The notes: generated by a model not told the origin, from the letters alone. A DNA stretch of 64,000 nucleotides from Agathobacter sp. (GCA_022772675.1 JALEZW010000031.1:1-64000); one strand, 5' to 3'; shown: positions 8,959-18,150, counted from the stretch's first letter. Made by a program: numbers and translations.

Positions 8959-9801
8959 ATGAAAAAATGGAAGAAAAAAGCAGCTGCCGTTCTTTGTCTG
9001 GTGTGTGCCGCAATCATGTGGCATACCGATACAGCGTCTGCACAGCCACTGGAAGCCGGCAAAACTTTTAAAATTGATTTAGACGGTAACGGAACAAAAG
9101 AAAGTATCAAATGGACGGAACAGAAAAAAAATGATAAAGTTACCGTTAAGCTCTATGTCAACGGGAAAAAACTTGCTACAATGTCCTCTGAATACGGAAT
9201 ATACTCTGAGGTTTCTGTGGTAGATATCAGCAAGAAAGATAAATACAAAGAAATCTATGTTCAGATTAACTCCGACAGTGATTGTTTTGCAAAAGGATTC
9301 GGCTATCGCTATCAGAGTAAAAAGCTGAAAAAGAGCTTTACCTTCGATACTCCGGCTGCCAGCCGGCTTTCCATTCTGGAAAAACAGCCGGGGGATGGAA
9401 ATGTATGGTTTAACAGTGAGTACGCTGATTCTTATGTAATGCAGGGCTATGCAAAGCAGGCATATAAAATTTCTTCCGGTAAACTGAAGCCAGTTAACAA
9501 AACGGTGATGAATACAACCGACGAATGGCGGAAAATGGGTTATAAATCAACAAAAACACTGGATGTGTATACCAATATTGGTGATGAAACTCCCGCTTTC
9601 ACGCTTTCCACAGATGATATCTTTCATATTTATAAAATCAAATCTGTAGACTATAAAACTCTGTATACAGGTATCTCTTATATCTATGTGAAGACCGATA
9701 GCAGGAAAACCGGCTGGATTAAAAATCCTAAGGAGGAGATCTTCCTGGGCAGATATGATAGTAATGATGAATGGATTCCTTCCGCATATTTCTGGGGATA
9801 A
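8959..9801 (+). CDS. secreted protein of unknown function
   Basis: A 280-residue exported protein. The N-terminus is a classical signal peptide (KKWKKKAAAVLCLVCAAIM, cleavage likely after TASA). The mature part begins with FKIDLDGNGTKESIKW, a calcium-binding-like DxDGNG strand motif seen in many Lachnospiraceae secreted proteins, and is beta-rich. Residues around 190-265 could form an SH3-like wall-binding domain (DVYTNIGDE, YIYVKTDSRKTGWIK). No catalytic motif was found. A strong GAAAGGAG site precedes the ATG and a terminator follows directly, so it is monocistronic. Confidence 0.75.
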   Translation: MKKWKKKAAAVLCLVCAAIMWHTDTASAQPLEAGKTFKIDLDGNGTKESIKWTEQKKNDKVTVKLYVNGKKLATMSSEYGIYSEVSVVDISKKDKYKEIYVQINSDSDCFAKGFGYRYQSKKLKKSFTFDTPAASRLSILEKQPGDGNVWFNSEYADSYVMQGYAKQAYKISSGKLKPVNKTVMNTTDEWRKMGYKSTKTLDVYTNIGDETPAFTLSTDDIFHIYKIKSVDYKTLYTGISYIYVKTDSRKTGWIKNPKEEIFLGRYDSNDEWIPSAYFWG

Positions 9802-9823
9802 ACTTACTCCTTGAAACCCACTC

Positions 9824-9858
9824 AAAAATGTCCTATATTTGTTATAGGACATTTTTTT
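9824..9858 (+). terminator. terminator of the secreted-protein gene
   Basis: Hairpin GTCCTATA / TATAGGAC with a five-base loop, flanked by A-rich left and T7 right, 22 nt after the stop codon of the secreted-protein gene. Confidence 0.85.
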
Positions 9859-9893
9859 CATTATTTTTGTAAGAACAGACGAGAAAGGACTCT

Positions 9894-10406
9894 ATGGAAA
9901 ACAAGAAACGATTACGGAAAAACCCTTCACGGGAAACCTGTGAAACCATTATCAAACGAATACTGATGACGGAGGTTCTGCAGCACGGCAGAAACCGGCA
10001 CTTTAAAAAAGCGGCTGATTTCATGGACTACTTTGAGTCCCTCTATCCGCCATCGGATGCCCTGTCCAAGCAGGTGCAGCGTGCTGTTTCGGCTCTCAAT
10101 ATGCCAAAAGATGATGACGGCTATCTGATTGCCAATAAAACTGCCGACCAGTTTGTCCAGGAACAGGAAATCTCCCATATGCTTGCGGATGTGTCCGCCA
10201 CAGTCAATCCCATGGAGGATGTCCAGACAGTCTTCCTGTCCGTTCCTGTGCCAATGCAGCCCCTTCTGATTCAACGGATTGAACAGTTGTCTGCTTTTGA
10301 GGGTAAATATATTACGATTGTTCCGTCCTCAAATGGTCTGTTATTTTATACGGATTGCAAAAATCAGTTGCTCATTTTGCTAAATAGTCTGATAAATCAA
10401 GGGTGA
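9894..10406 (+). CDS. possible ArgR-like regulator
   Basis: A 170-residue protein with a layout like arginine repressors. An N-terminal winged-helix-like part has LSKQVQRAVSALNMPKDDDGYLI around residues 58-80, which aligns by eye with the recognition helix and wing of ArgR (TQATVSRDI..L then a Lys and DGY). A C-terminal alpha/beta part starts DVQTVFLSVPVPMQP and includes FEGKYITIVPSSNGLLFYT, like the ArgR oligomerisation domain, but the typical GTIAGDDT signature is not preserved, so arginine binding is doubtful. It stands alone between terminators. The assignment is tentative; it could be an unrelated protein. Confidence 0.6.
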   Translation: MENKKRLRKNPSRETCETIIKRILMTEVLQHGRNRHFKKAADFMDYFESLYPPSDALSKQVQRAVSALNMPKDDDGYLIANKTADQFVQEQEISHMLADVSATVNPMEDVQTVFLSVPVPMQPLLIQRIEQLSAFEGKYITIVPSSNGLLFYTDCKNQLLILLNSLINQG

Positions 10407-10428
10407 TTTATATTTGTCGGTTATACCC

Positions 10429-10467
10429 AAAAACCGACTAAATATGTGGAATATTCAGTCGGTTTTT
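10429..10467. terminator. bidirectional terminator
   Basis: AAAAACCGACT paired with AGTCGGTTTTT across a short AT-rich loop, with A and T runs on the two sides so that it can work in both directions. It closes the ArgR-like gene. Confidence 0.85.
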
Positions 10468-10615
10468 ATGTTTCGAACGCGTTATGTTGTCTATTTATCC
10501 CATTGTTTTTCTTAACAGTAACAGAGTCAGAAAAACATTTTGATTTGCAACTCTTTTAAAGCCTTAGGCAATTCAAGTATTCACTAATTGGGAATATGAA
10601 GAAAATTGAGCTATA

Positions 10616-13312
10616 TTAATGCATTCCCATCCTCTGCAGTCCCAACCCTTTAATATAAATATCCGGAAAATGATAACGCAGGGGATCTGCCATGCGTCTC
10701 TGATATGGCTTAATAATCCCAATCGAAATTAATTTGGTAATCTCATCCCTGGGATTATCAAACCCTGCATTTTCCAATGCCATAATTAAATCTCTCTCAT
10801 CAACAGGAGTTCTCTGCACACTATCCTGCAGTGTATTGAAAAACTTCTCATATTCTCTGTATTCTTCTTTCAAGTCAATTACCCTTTTTATGGATACCTT
10901 TGGCAGCATATCCTCAAAGCATCTTGGCCGGATGATGCTTTTATAAACCTGATCATGCTCACGAGCCCGCAAATCCTTTTCTTCTTCAGCAGCACTTACA
11001 AAAATATCAATCATACTTCTTGGAACAATGATACCCTGTGTGTCTGCCAGGCGATTATGAAACCAATTATACGTAGAGGCCTTATTACCACTCCCCATCT
11101 TCATTCCTATAATTGCCGTCAACATATTCCGGTTTTCTGTTTTTCCCAAAACAGGTATATATCCCAGCCCATCGGATTCACTGACCTCCTGGCCAGTCAC
11201 TTTTTCATATAGTCTTTTCATTTCTACATTTTTGCTGATTGCCCTCTTCCAAACCATGGCAAACAGTTGATCATATTCCCACGAAATTGTCACAGAATAA
11301 TTTTTAAGCTTAACCTTATCCGGGACATTCACTTCCCGATCATAGATATCCTTTCGAAGAAAAATCTTGCTCTTAATGTTATGCATGGTATTTTCATTCA
11401 TATACCACATATAAACCAGTGCACTGACAAATCTTCCCCTGTCCTGAGCCGCAACAACACGATCCAATGCATCATAAATAATGGTAACAACCTTGTTCTG
11501 CTTCTCATAATATTCATTAATCCCATTCAGCAGTTCTTTTAAATCGAAAGCCATTTTCCCATTTAACATGCAAAATTTATCAGAAGTAAACCGACCACTA
11601 AGGAGTTTTCTTTGCATATCATTATCCATAAATGTCTCCAGCTTTGGTTCATTCTTTAATAATATCCTTATTGTTTCATAGTACAAAAACGCTCGAATCT
11701 GTTCTTCTGATTTCAGATTTCCAAATATATCAATATAGTCAGTCTCCTGAGACGTGCCAACAATCCACTCGCTATGCTCATACTGTTCTGAATCAATCTG
11801 CAAATATTTTGCCAAAGCCTTCGCATAATTATTATACTTTAAAGCTGTAAAAAGTGCTGTCTTCCCTACTCCCTTTTGACCTAAAACCAAAAATTTTTTT
11901 TGATCAAAAATAAAAGAATAACTTCTCAAGGGATAAAAATCGGCTTTCAATTGGCTTTCTGTTGTAAATTCATCTTCTGCAGCTCCTGTCTCATTTTTTC
12001 CAATCAATTGGCTAATAGAATCAATGATCAGACTCTGTGAAATATCTCCTTTATCGTATGAATGTTCATCCTCTTCTGTAAGAGCATCTTCAATTGCCAT
12101 CACCACTTTACCAATTTCATATTCCTGTTCATTACATACTTTGATCAGCTGATCCGTATTTTGAATTACTTCCAGACCCGCATAATATGATATATCAATC
12201 GGATAATGCTCGCCTGTTTCATCATCTATTGCTATCTCCCCATTTCGGTATTCTTCATTTGTAATACCTAATGCCTCATAGCTTCCTTCCAGATATACCT
12301 TTTTCTCCAGTTCTGCCAGTTCCGCATTTACCGGAACTTTAACATTCAATAATACAAAGGGCGTGTTCTCTTTCTTTAAAATTGGAATAGTCGTCTTCAT
12401 TCCCTGAACATTCTGGTTACTGCCATAGAAAAACAACATTGCCAGATCAGAATAACGTGACAATGTAATCCCACCGATCTGATGAATCCCAGACCTGGTA
12501 TCAATGAAAATATAATCTGGTTTCACAAAGTTATCAATTTTTGTTAATAAAACATCAATCGGAGTTTTTTTATCTTCGTATAAAGGGATATCTAAATCAA
12601 AGCGCATTAGACTTTTTCGATAAGTTTCTGTATCCTCCCTTGTGGCACTGCCGATTGCAGGCACAATATAAATCTCTCCCCCTGCCTGATTTACATGGCA
12701 ATACTCTCCTACCGGATACATATACTCATCGACATTTGCCTCGGTTTCATACACATGACTCTCTAAAAGAAAATCTAATAAACCATATCTTGACATAGCA
12801 TCTTCCGGAAATAAGCTTGCTACCCCGGGAGCCTCCAGATCAAAATCTAAAACAACAATCTTTTTTCCTTTCCTGGCCAGAGCTATTGCTGTCATAACCA
12901 TTGTAGTGGTTCTTCCAACACCGCCTTTAAAGGAATAAAAGCTGACCAGTTTGCTCGATAACTCCAGTTTCTTATCTGTCCTTTGCTTTCCATCCCAATA
13001 TGCGTTTGTGAGATATTTTTCAAACACCCAGATTCCTTTGCAGACTGGTTCACTATCCTTTTTCCATTCCTGAATTTGCTCTCCTACAAAAAAATTTTCT
13101 TCGCAATTCCCGCAATATCCCAGCCAGCTGTCAATCTCTTCTTTTACAGTTCTTTCCAATTGTTGCAGTATTTGATCATTGCCGTTCTCTAAATAAATGT
13201 TAATCTTCCCGTATACATCCTGAATAATATCAATTTCTAGTTGTTCCTCTTTTACAATAAATTGTTTGCTGACATTGATTGCTTTATCCAGCACTTCATT
13301 GTAATGTATCAT
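10616..13312 (-). CDS. dual P-loop ATPase: ParA-like KGGVGR domain plus second P-loop domain
   Basis: An 898-residue cytoplasmic protein. After an ~120-residue helical N-terminus comes a SIMIBI/ParA-like ATPase with deviant Walker A SFKGGVGRTTT (127-137), VVLDFDLEAPG (153-163) and FIDTRSG (269-275). A second P-loop, LVLGQKGVGKTA (475-486), opens a domain with IIYDALDRV as likely Walker B and a C-terminal winged-helix-like tail (DERDLIMALENAGF). The second part recalls the Sll1717-type P-loop ATPases. KGGVGR-type proteins are repeatedly linked to bacterial conflict systems, so a defence or signalling role is plausible but inferred. The start codon overlaps the stop of a truncated upstream gene (ATGA), so the original operon has lost its 5' part. 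Confidence 0.85.
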   Translation of the reverse strand: MIHYNEVLDKAINVSKQFIVKEEQLEIDIIQDVYGKINIYLENGNDQILQQLERTVKEEIDSWLGYCGNCEENFFVGEQIQEWKKDSEPVCKGIWVFEKYLTNAYWDGKQRTDKKLELSSKLVSFYSFKGGVGRTTTMVMTAIALARKGKKIVVLDFDLEAPGVASLFPEDAMSRYGLLDFLLESHVYETEANVDEYMYPVGEYCHVNQAGGEIYIVPAIGSATREDTETYRKSLMRFDLDIPLYEDKKTPIDVLLTKIDNFVKPDYIFIDTRSGIHQIGGITLSRYSDLAMLFFYGSNQNVQGMKTTIPILKKENTPFVLLNVKVPVNAELAELEKKVYLEGSYEALGITNEEYRNGEIAIDDETGEHYPIDISYYAGLEVIQNTDQLIKVCNEQEYEIGKVVMAIEDALTEEDEHSYDKGDISQSLIIDSISQLIGKNETGAAEDEFTTESQLKADFYPLRSYSFIFDQKKFLVLGQKGVGKTALFTALKYNNYAKALAKYLQIDSEQYEHSEWIVGTSQETDYIDIFGNLKSEEQIRAFLYYETIRILLKNEPKLETFMDNDMQRKLLSGRFTSDKFCMLNGKMAFDLKELLNGINEYYEKQNKVVTIIYDALDRVVAAQDRGRFVSALVYMWYMNENTMHNIKSKIFLRKDIYDREVNVPDKVKLKNYSVTISWEYDQLFAMVWKRAISKNVEMKRLYEKVTGQEVSESDGLGYIPVLGKTENRNMLTAIIGMKMGSGNKASTYNWFHNRLADTQGIIVPRSMIDIFVSAAEEEKDLRAREHDQVYKSIIRPRCFEDMLPKVSIKRVIDLKEEYREYEKFFNTLQDSVQRTPVDERDLIMALENAGFDNPRDEITKLISIGIIKPYQRRMADPLRYHFPDIYIKGLGLQRMGMH

Positions 13313-13482
13313 GCACTTGCACCTCCTGCAACGATTTCTGCGACAAAGCGAAACACCTTTTCGCTTTCCTTCACATACTGCTTACAATATTCTTCATCAT
13401 CCCATTTGGGATGTTCTCCATATCGGTATTCCGGACTCCAATGTGGGAACCCATGACGTCCTGTAAAAATATCCCTGCCGTT
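13309..13482 (-). pseudogene. 5'-truncated partner gene of the dual ATPase
   Basis: An open frame with coding character ending in HPKWDDEEYCKQYVKESEKV and FRFVAEIVAGGASA runs from the stop codon of the neighbouring carboxypeptidase to an ATGA overlap with the dual-ATPase gene. No ATG, GTG or TTG start is available at its 5' end, and an in-frame stop lies just beyond, so only about the last 58 codons of a longer gene remain. The family is unknown. The tight overlap shows it was translated together with the ATPase. The break lies exactly at the end of the core dac gene, marking the edge of the accessory region. Confidence 0.65.
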
Positions 13483-14885
13483 TATTTAAAAATCCGGTCT
13501 TTTTTCCGATAACGTTTCTTTCTCTTTGCTTCCTTGAATCGCTCCTTATTGAGTTTCTTCACTTCCATCCGATGCCGGATATAATAGAAATTGTCATACA
13601 TCTTCTTAATGAGCAGAATGAGAAGAATAGTGGTAACTACGATAAACAAAATCACCACAATCCACACCGGCTGGATCAAAATCACATTCTCTGCCTTATT
13701 ATCGGGCTCCGCTGCCTGTTCCGTAAAATAATTATCCTCCACCTTCGCACCGGTTTTTACAATGCTGACATGTCCTACTTCGCGATCCGCAAAGGTGTAC
13801 GTAAGCTGCGCTACCGTCCCTTTTTCGCCTGTACTCTCATCCCGTTTTACCGTGGCATCGGAAAACTGCGCCACCTTCGGCATGATAATATAGGCATCCT
13901 CATCCATTTTCACATAGGGCTCGTTATTGTTAAACAGCCCATAATTTTTCCCGGAATCCTGAGAAAACTCCTTGTCACTTTTTGCTATATTGAGTGCCTG
14001 GAAATTATCAAAACAGTAATCAAAGAGCTTTCTTGTATCCGTGTAATGGGACGGTGAATTTGCATCCAGTACCACACAGACCAGTGTAATCCCGTCCTTT
14101 TCTGCAAAAGAGACCAGCGTGCTGTTTGCCACCGTTGTATATCCGGTTTTTCCGCCGGTACAGTAATCATACAAATGTGCATCATCACCGCGGAACGGGT
14201 AGATCATTTTGTGGTGATTATGCATCGGATACTCTGATTTGCACTTATTGGTCTTCGGAAGTGTGTAGGCTGTCGTACCGGCAATCTTTTTAAATTCCTT
14301 ATTTTTATATGCTGCCGCTGAAATCAGTGCCATATCGTATGCACTTACCCAGTGATCCTCATCCGGCAGACCATTGCTGTTGTTGAAATGGGTATCGGTG
14401 CAGCCCAGTTCCTTCGCCCGCTGATTCATCAAATCGATAAAAGTCCGGTAATCGCCTCCAAGCTTTTCCCCTACATGCTCTGCTACCGCATAGGCACACT
14501 CATTTGCCGATTCCAGCATGACCGCATACAGGCACTGCTCCACCGTAAGCTCCTCATCGAGATTACGTGCAATGTTTGAAGTATCACCCTCATTTTTATA
14601 TACTGCATCTGCGGAAAAGGTGACAATCTCATTCATATCACAGTTTTCTATTGCCAAAAGCACCGTCATAATCTTGGTGATACTTGCCGGATAATGCTTG
14701 TCATGGATTTTCTTTTCATAAAGGATTGTTCCCGTATTTACTTCCATAACAATCGCACTCTTAGAGTCCGTCTTTATTCCCTCCGGCCAGTATTCCTCTG
14801 CCTTCACCTGCTGCGGAACTGCAGTCAGCAGAAACACTGCTGTAAGCAAAAATGAAATGACGCGCTTTCCTTTTATCTTCTTCAT
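13482..14885 (-). CDS. D-alanyl-D-alanine carboxypeptidase (peptidase S11)
   Basis: A 467-residue penicillin-binding carboxypeptidase that trims the terminal D-Ala of peptidoglycan stem peptides outside the membrane. It has a signal peptide (VISFLLTAVFLLTAVPQQVKA), the catalytic SxxK in YPASITKIM, SxN in ESANECA and KTG in CTGGKTGYT. Family DacA/DacF. Unusually, the C-terminus has a transmembrane helix (VWIVVILFIVVTTILLILL) followed by a basic cytoplasmic tail rich in Lys and Arg, instead of the usual amphipathic anchor. Transcribed divergently from trmB. Its stop codon coincides with the boundary of the accessory region. Confidence 0.93.
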   Translation of the reverse strand: MKKIKGKRVISFLLTAVFLLTAVPQQVKAEEYWPEGIKTDSKSAIVMEVNTGTILYEKKIHDKHYPASITKIMTVLLAIENCDMNEIVTFSADAVYKNEGDTSNIARNLDEELTVEQCLYAVMLESANECAYAVAEHVGEKLGGDYRTFIDLMNQRAKELGCTDTHFNNSNGLPDEDHWVSAYDMALISAAAYKNKEFKKIAGTTAYTLPKTNKCKSEYPMHNHHKMIYPFRGDDAHLYDYCTGGKTGYTTVANSTLVSFAEKDGITLVCVVLDANSPSHYTDTRKLFDYCFDNFQALNIAKSDKEFSQDSGKNYGLFNNNEPYVKMDEDAYIIMPKVAQFSDATVKRDESTGEKGTVAQLTYTFADREVGHVSIVKTGAKVEDNYFTEQAAEPDNKAENVILIQPVWIVVILFIVVTTILLILLIKKMYDNFYYIRHRMEVKKLNKERFKEAKRKKRYRKKDRIFK

Positions 14886-15023
14886 CTATCGTTACCTCTC
14901 CTGCCCAAACCTCGCCCAATATCTCTTTTTTCTATCAAAGATTATCAATACTTGTTCTTTTCTCCTTTAGTATAAGCGTTCCCGTAAAAACCTGCAAGGA
15001 AATTCTTGGGAAATAACCGCACC

Positions 15024-15052
15024 TTGATTGTTACAGGCAATCATGGTATAAC
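15024..15052 (+). promoter_or_regulatory. sigma-A promoter of trmB
   Basis: -35 TTGATT (15024-15029) and -10 TATAAC (15047-15052) with a 17-bp spacer, about 50 nt upstream of the trmB start. Confidence 0.6.
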
Positions 15053-15101
15053 TAGAAATATACTAGAAATGTACAAAAATAAAACAACAGGAGAACCCTC
15101 T

Positions 15102-15746
15102 ATGAGACTTCGCAATATCCCAGGTGCAGATGAAATTGTTGCATCCAGCCCATTCTGTATACAAAATCCGGCGGAACACCGGGGCCAGTGGAAAAAACTG
15201 CTTAACAGCCCGGCTCCCATCCACCTTGAAATCGGTATGGGAAAAGGCCGGTTTCTTATGGATATGGCTGCCCGGCATCCGGACATCCAGTATATCGGCG
15301 TGGAACGCTACACCAGTGTACTGCTGCGGGCCGTCCAGAAAATGGACGAGCTTAAACTTCCCAATGTCCATTTTATCTGTGAGGACGCCGCCAGACTTCC
15401 GGAAGTGTTCGCACAGGCAGAGATTGACCGGATCTATCTCAATTTCTCTGATCCGTGGCCGAAAGACCGCCATGCCAAAAGACGTCTGACTTCGCACCAG
15501 TTCTTAGAACGCTATGACCAGTTTCTTGCACCGGGCGGGCGGCTGGAATTTAAGACCGATAACCAGGATTTATTTACCTTCTCACTGGAAGAGATTGAAA
15601 ACTCTCCCATCTGGCATATTGATGCCAGCACGCGGGATCTGCACCATGATCCGGTCCTGAATCTGGGTAATATTATGACAGAGTACGAGGAGAAGTTCTC
15701 CTCCATGGGCAACCCGATCTGTAAGCTGATTGCATCCCGCTCATAA
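15102..15746 (+). CDS. trmB: tRNA (guanine-N7)-methyltransferase
   Basis: A 214-residue class I SAM methyltransferase that forms m7G46 in the variable loop of tRNAs. Visible motifs: LEIGMGKGRFL (SAM-binding motif I), YIGVERY, and the family signature NFSDPWPKDRHAKRRL followed by EFKTDN and a C-terminal TEYEEKF. The ATG at 15102 is chosen because AGGAGA lies 8 nt upstream and the protein then begins MRLRNIPGA, as is usual for this family; a longer frame starting at 15006 has no such support. It converges with the kinase gene one base after its stop. Confidence 0.95.
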   Translation: MRLRNIPGADEIVASSPFCIQNPAEHRGQWKKLLNSPAPIHLEIGMGKGRFLMDMAARHPDIQYIGVERYTSVLLRAVQKMDELKLPNVHFICEDAARLPEVFAQAEIDRIYLNFSDPWPKDRHAKRRLTSHQFLERYDQFLAPGGRLEFKTDNQDLFTFSLEEIENSPIWHIDASTRDLHHDPVLNLGNIMTEYEEKFSSMGNPICKLIASRS

Positions 15747-15747
15747 C

Positions 15748-17412
15748 TCAAAATTTTAACACAACCGCCGTATAATTATCGTTATCTGTATTCTTCGAAA
15801 TAGCTTTAAACATGGCCGGAACGGATTTCTCGCCCTTTTTTGAGAGAAATCTTTTCAGCCGGCTCTCTTCTAATTTTTTGGACACCCCATCGGAACAGAC
15901 CAGGAAAGTATCCCCCGCCTGCAGTTTTCCATAATGAAAAGCTGCCATCTGGCTTCCCGACACCCCTTTTCTCCCCAGAAACTGTGTCAATGTATTAAAA
16001 TCTCCTTTCTGTACCGGGCGCTGTGTCATGATATTCAGATCTGCCTTCGTCTGGGGTGTACTGATTCTTTTCAGCTTCCCCTTTCTCAATAGAAAAATAG
16101 GGCTGTCTCCAATATTTACCGCATAATAGCGGTTTCCCTGCCACATCAAAAGGGACAAGGTTGTGGCAGTCTGTCCGATTTTCTCACAGAGCTGCAGTAT
16201 TTTTGCATTGATCTGGTCTAAAAGATCCTCCAGCAGACGATCCGGCAGAACGTCTCCTTCCGGCTGCTGCTCCACAAAATGGATGACCGCCTGAATGGCC
16301 GCTTTAGAGGCAAGCTCTCCATAGTTGGCACCACCCACTCCGTCGCAGACAGCTGCCACATGAATTTCCTCCGGATGACAGGTGAGGGTTCCCGCCTGCT
16401 CACAATCCTCTCCCTTATAGTAAAACACCGTATCCACCATGAAATTGTCCTGATTAATCTTCCGGGATCCGATATCTGTCTTGGCGTGATAAAATACATT
16501 CCACTCTTTCGGAAGATTATCTGCAGTCAGAGCCTCCCCATAAAGCTCCGCATGCAATCCCTCAATATCAGCAAAACGGTAGTTGATATTGGGATTCAGC
16601 CCACGCATCAGCGCATTCTGCTGTCTGGAAGAAAGGGAGGTTTTCATCAGACGCTGGGGAAGCTCATCCAAAAGCATTCTCTCTTCTGCCTCCGCAATGC
16701 CCTCTCCGGTTATCAGATACACAATTGTTGCACACAGAGAAAAAATATCGGTCCACGGACCCTGCATATCCGGCCTGGAATGCTCCGGTGCCTGCAATCC
16801 CTTATGTTCAAAAACCTGTTCACTCTGGAATTCTTCTTTTCCATCAAAGGAAGTTGCCGAACCGAAATCAATCAGGTACAGTACCTGATCCTCTGAAATC
16901 ATCAGGTTTCCCGGACTGATATCCCTGTGGATAATTCCCATTCCATGGAGATATTTCAGTGTGTCAAAGGTATATTGTATGTAGGAAAGTGCCTCCGCTG
17001 CCGGAAGTTTCCCGCTCCGCTTTTTTACATAGTCCGACAGAGTTTCCCCCTGAACCAGACTTAATACGATATACTCCGTTTCATTCTCCGGAAAGTAATC
17101 CTTCAGTCTGGCAATATATGGCACGTCCTTGATTTTCTCCAGAATTTTCGCCTCATGCCGGAAATTATGAAGGCACTCTTCCACGATTTTTTTACTTTCG
17201 TCATCCTGATAAAATGCCACCCTGCGGGATTTCCCATTCTCCCTGGATGCCCATTTCTTTGGGAAAAATTCCTTTATGGCAACATAGCAGTCCAACAGCT
17301 GGTCCACAGCCCGGTAAGTAATGCCAAAACCACCGGTTCCAATGACGGAAATCACCTCATATCTGTTTTTTAATATCGTGCCCTGTGGCAGATAAGTCTC
17401 CTCTTTATTCAT
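15748..17412 (-). CDS. Ser/Thr protein kinase fused to PP2C phosphatase
   Basis: A 554-residue cytoplasmic fusion. The kinase domain (about 17-280) has the Gly-rich loop GTGGFG (25-30), the ATP lysine in VAIKEFF (Lys47), catalytic HRDISPGN (162-169) and DFGS (182-185). The PP2C domain (about 300-554) has NQDN, VCDGVGG, NIGDSP, CSDGVS and a final DNYTAVV, carrying the metal-binding aspartates. The catalytic loop has Ser where most kinases have Lys (HRDxKxxN). PrkC/Stp are normally separate proteins, and here both opposing activities are in one chain. No transmembrane or PASTA sensor domains are present, so the input is unknown. Good AGGAGA site. Confidence 0.92.
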   Translation of the reverse strand: MNKEETYLPQGTILKNRYEVISVIGTGGFGITYRAVDQLLDCYVAIKEFFPKKWASRENGKSRRVAFYQDDESKKIVEECLHNFRHEAKILEKIKDVPYIARLKDYFPENETEYIVLSLVQGETLSDYVKKRSGKLPAAEALSYIQYTFDTLKYLHGMGIIHRDISPGNLMISEDQVLYLIDFGSATSFDGKEEFQSEQVFEHKGLQAPEHSRPDMQGPWTDIFSLCATIVYLITGEGIAEAEERMLLDELPQRLMKTSLSSRQQNALMRGLNPNINYRFADIEGLHAELYGEALTADNLPKEWNVFYHAKTDIGSRKINQDNFMVDTVFYYKGEDCEQAGTLTCHPEEIHVAAVCDGVGGANYGELASKAAIQAVIHFVEQQPEGDVLPDRLLEDLLDQINAKILQLCEKIGQTATTLSLLMWQGNRYYAVNIGDSPIFLLRKGKLKRISTPQTKADLNIMTQRPVQKGDFNTLTQFLGRKGVSGSQMAAFHYGKLQAGDTFLVCSDGVSKKLEESRLKRFLSKKGEKSVPAMFKAISKNTDNDNYTAVVLKF

Positions 17413-17518
17413 AGATTTCTCCTGTTTTTTTCTATAGAAAGATAAATGTGGAGCAGTTCTCTACTCCACACTTTTTATTAATCATTTCATTTTCTAGCCG
17501 CAATATCTTTTATTGCAT

Positions 17519-17923
17519 TTACACGGAAATAACACATGGTTCCTGATAAAACGGAATTTTTGTATCATGAGTTACGAATCGGAATCCTTCTGCTTTTGCC
17601 TGACAAATCATTATACGATCAAACGGATCATTATGATCTTGTATTTCTTTATGATATCTCAATGTTTCCAATTGTCGGACATGATTATCAGAAATGGGCA
17701 CCATTCGAAAGCCAACCTGATTACATAACTCCGCCAACTTAGTTCCACTTATATGGATTTTATCAGGTTTTGACATAAACTTAATTGTCGTTTCCCATAT
17801 CGAAGCAGTACTATAATAAATTTCATTATCCGGATCTAATATCAGCTTCCTTGCTTCTTTAGATAATTTTGGATTATCGTTTAAAGTCCATAGTATGATA
17901 TGTGTATCCAACAATAACCTCAT
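17519..17923 (-). CDS. PIN-domain toxin (VapC-like)
   Basis: A 134-residue PIN-domain ribonuclease. It begins LLLDTHIILWTLND with the first metal-binding Asp, continues with STASIWETTIK (conserved Glu region) and ends with DPFDRIMICQAKAEG and VTHDTKI carrying the C-terminal acidic residues. This is the DTHxxLW subgroup of VapC toxins, which cleave tRNA or rRNA when free. Its ATG overlaps the antitoxin stop codon by 4 bp (ATGA), the usual TA coupling. All acidic positions look intact. Confidence 0.88.
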   Translation of the reverse strand: MRLLLDTHIILWTLNDNPKLSKEARKLILDPDNEIYYSTASIWETTIKFMSKPDKIHISGTKLAELCNQVGFRMVPISDNHVRQLETLRYHKEIQDHNDPFDRIMICQAKAEGFRFVTHDTKIPFYQEPCVISV

Positions 17924-18150
17924 TCCATCACCCCAAACATTTTTGCAATTTCATCATTCATTTCATCAAAATCATAGTCTTCATCATACAAATCTTCTCC
18001 TTTAACAATTCCAATTCTATTTACAGACAATTCCTTATTTTCCACTTTTACAGGTTGCATAAAACGATCTATCAGTTCTAAGATAAACAATACATTATCA
18101 TCTGAAAGACTTGATATTTTTTTTACTACTTCTTCCTGTAATATTGACAT
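17920..18150 (-). CDS. antitoxin partner of the PIN toxin
   Basis: A 76-residue acidic protein (MSILQEEVVKKISSLSDDN start; ends MNDEIAKMFGVME) directly upstream of and overlapping the PIN toxin. It lacks an obvious AbrB or ribbon-helix-helix signature and resembles the small helical antitoxin-like proteins (DUF2281-style) paired with DTHxxLW PIN toxins. The start at 18150 follows GTGAGGGACGG; an upstream extension to 18219 is possible but has no such site. Confidence 0.75.
   Translation of the reverse strand: MSILQEEVVKKISSLSDDNVLFILELIDRFMQPVKVENKELSVNRIGIVKGEDLYDEDYDFDEMNDEIAKMFGVME

Noticed and set aside
8959-9801. Possible toxin or effector role for the secreted protein
   Set aside because: Signal peptide and SH3-like region only; no catalytic or toxin motif.
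17446-17475. Hairpin TGTGGAG / CTCCACA between the kinase and the PIN toxin
   Set aside because: The T run is on the plus strand, where no gene ends; on the minus strand the T run is weak. Not called as a terminator.
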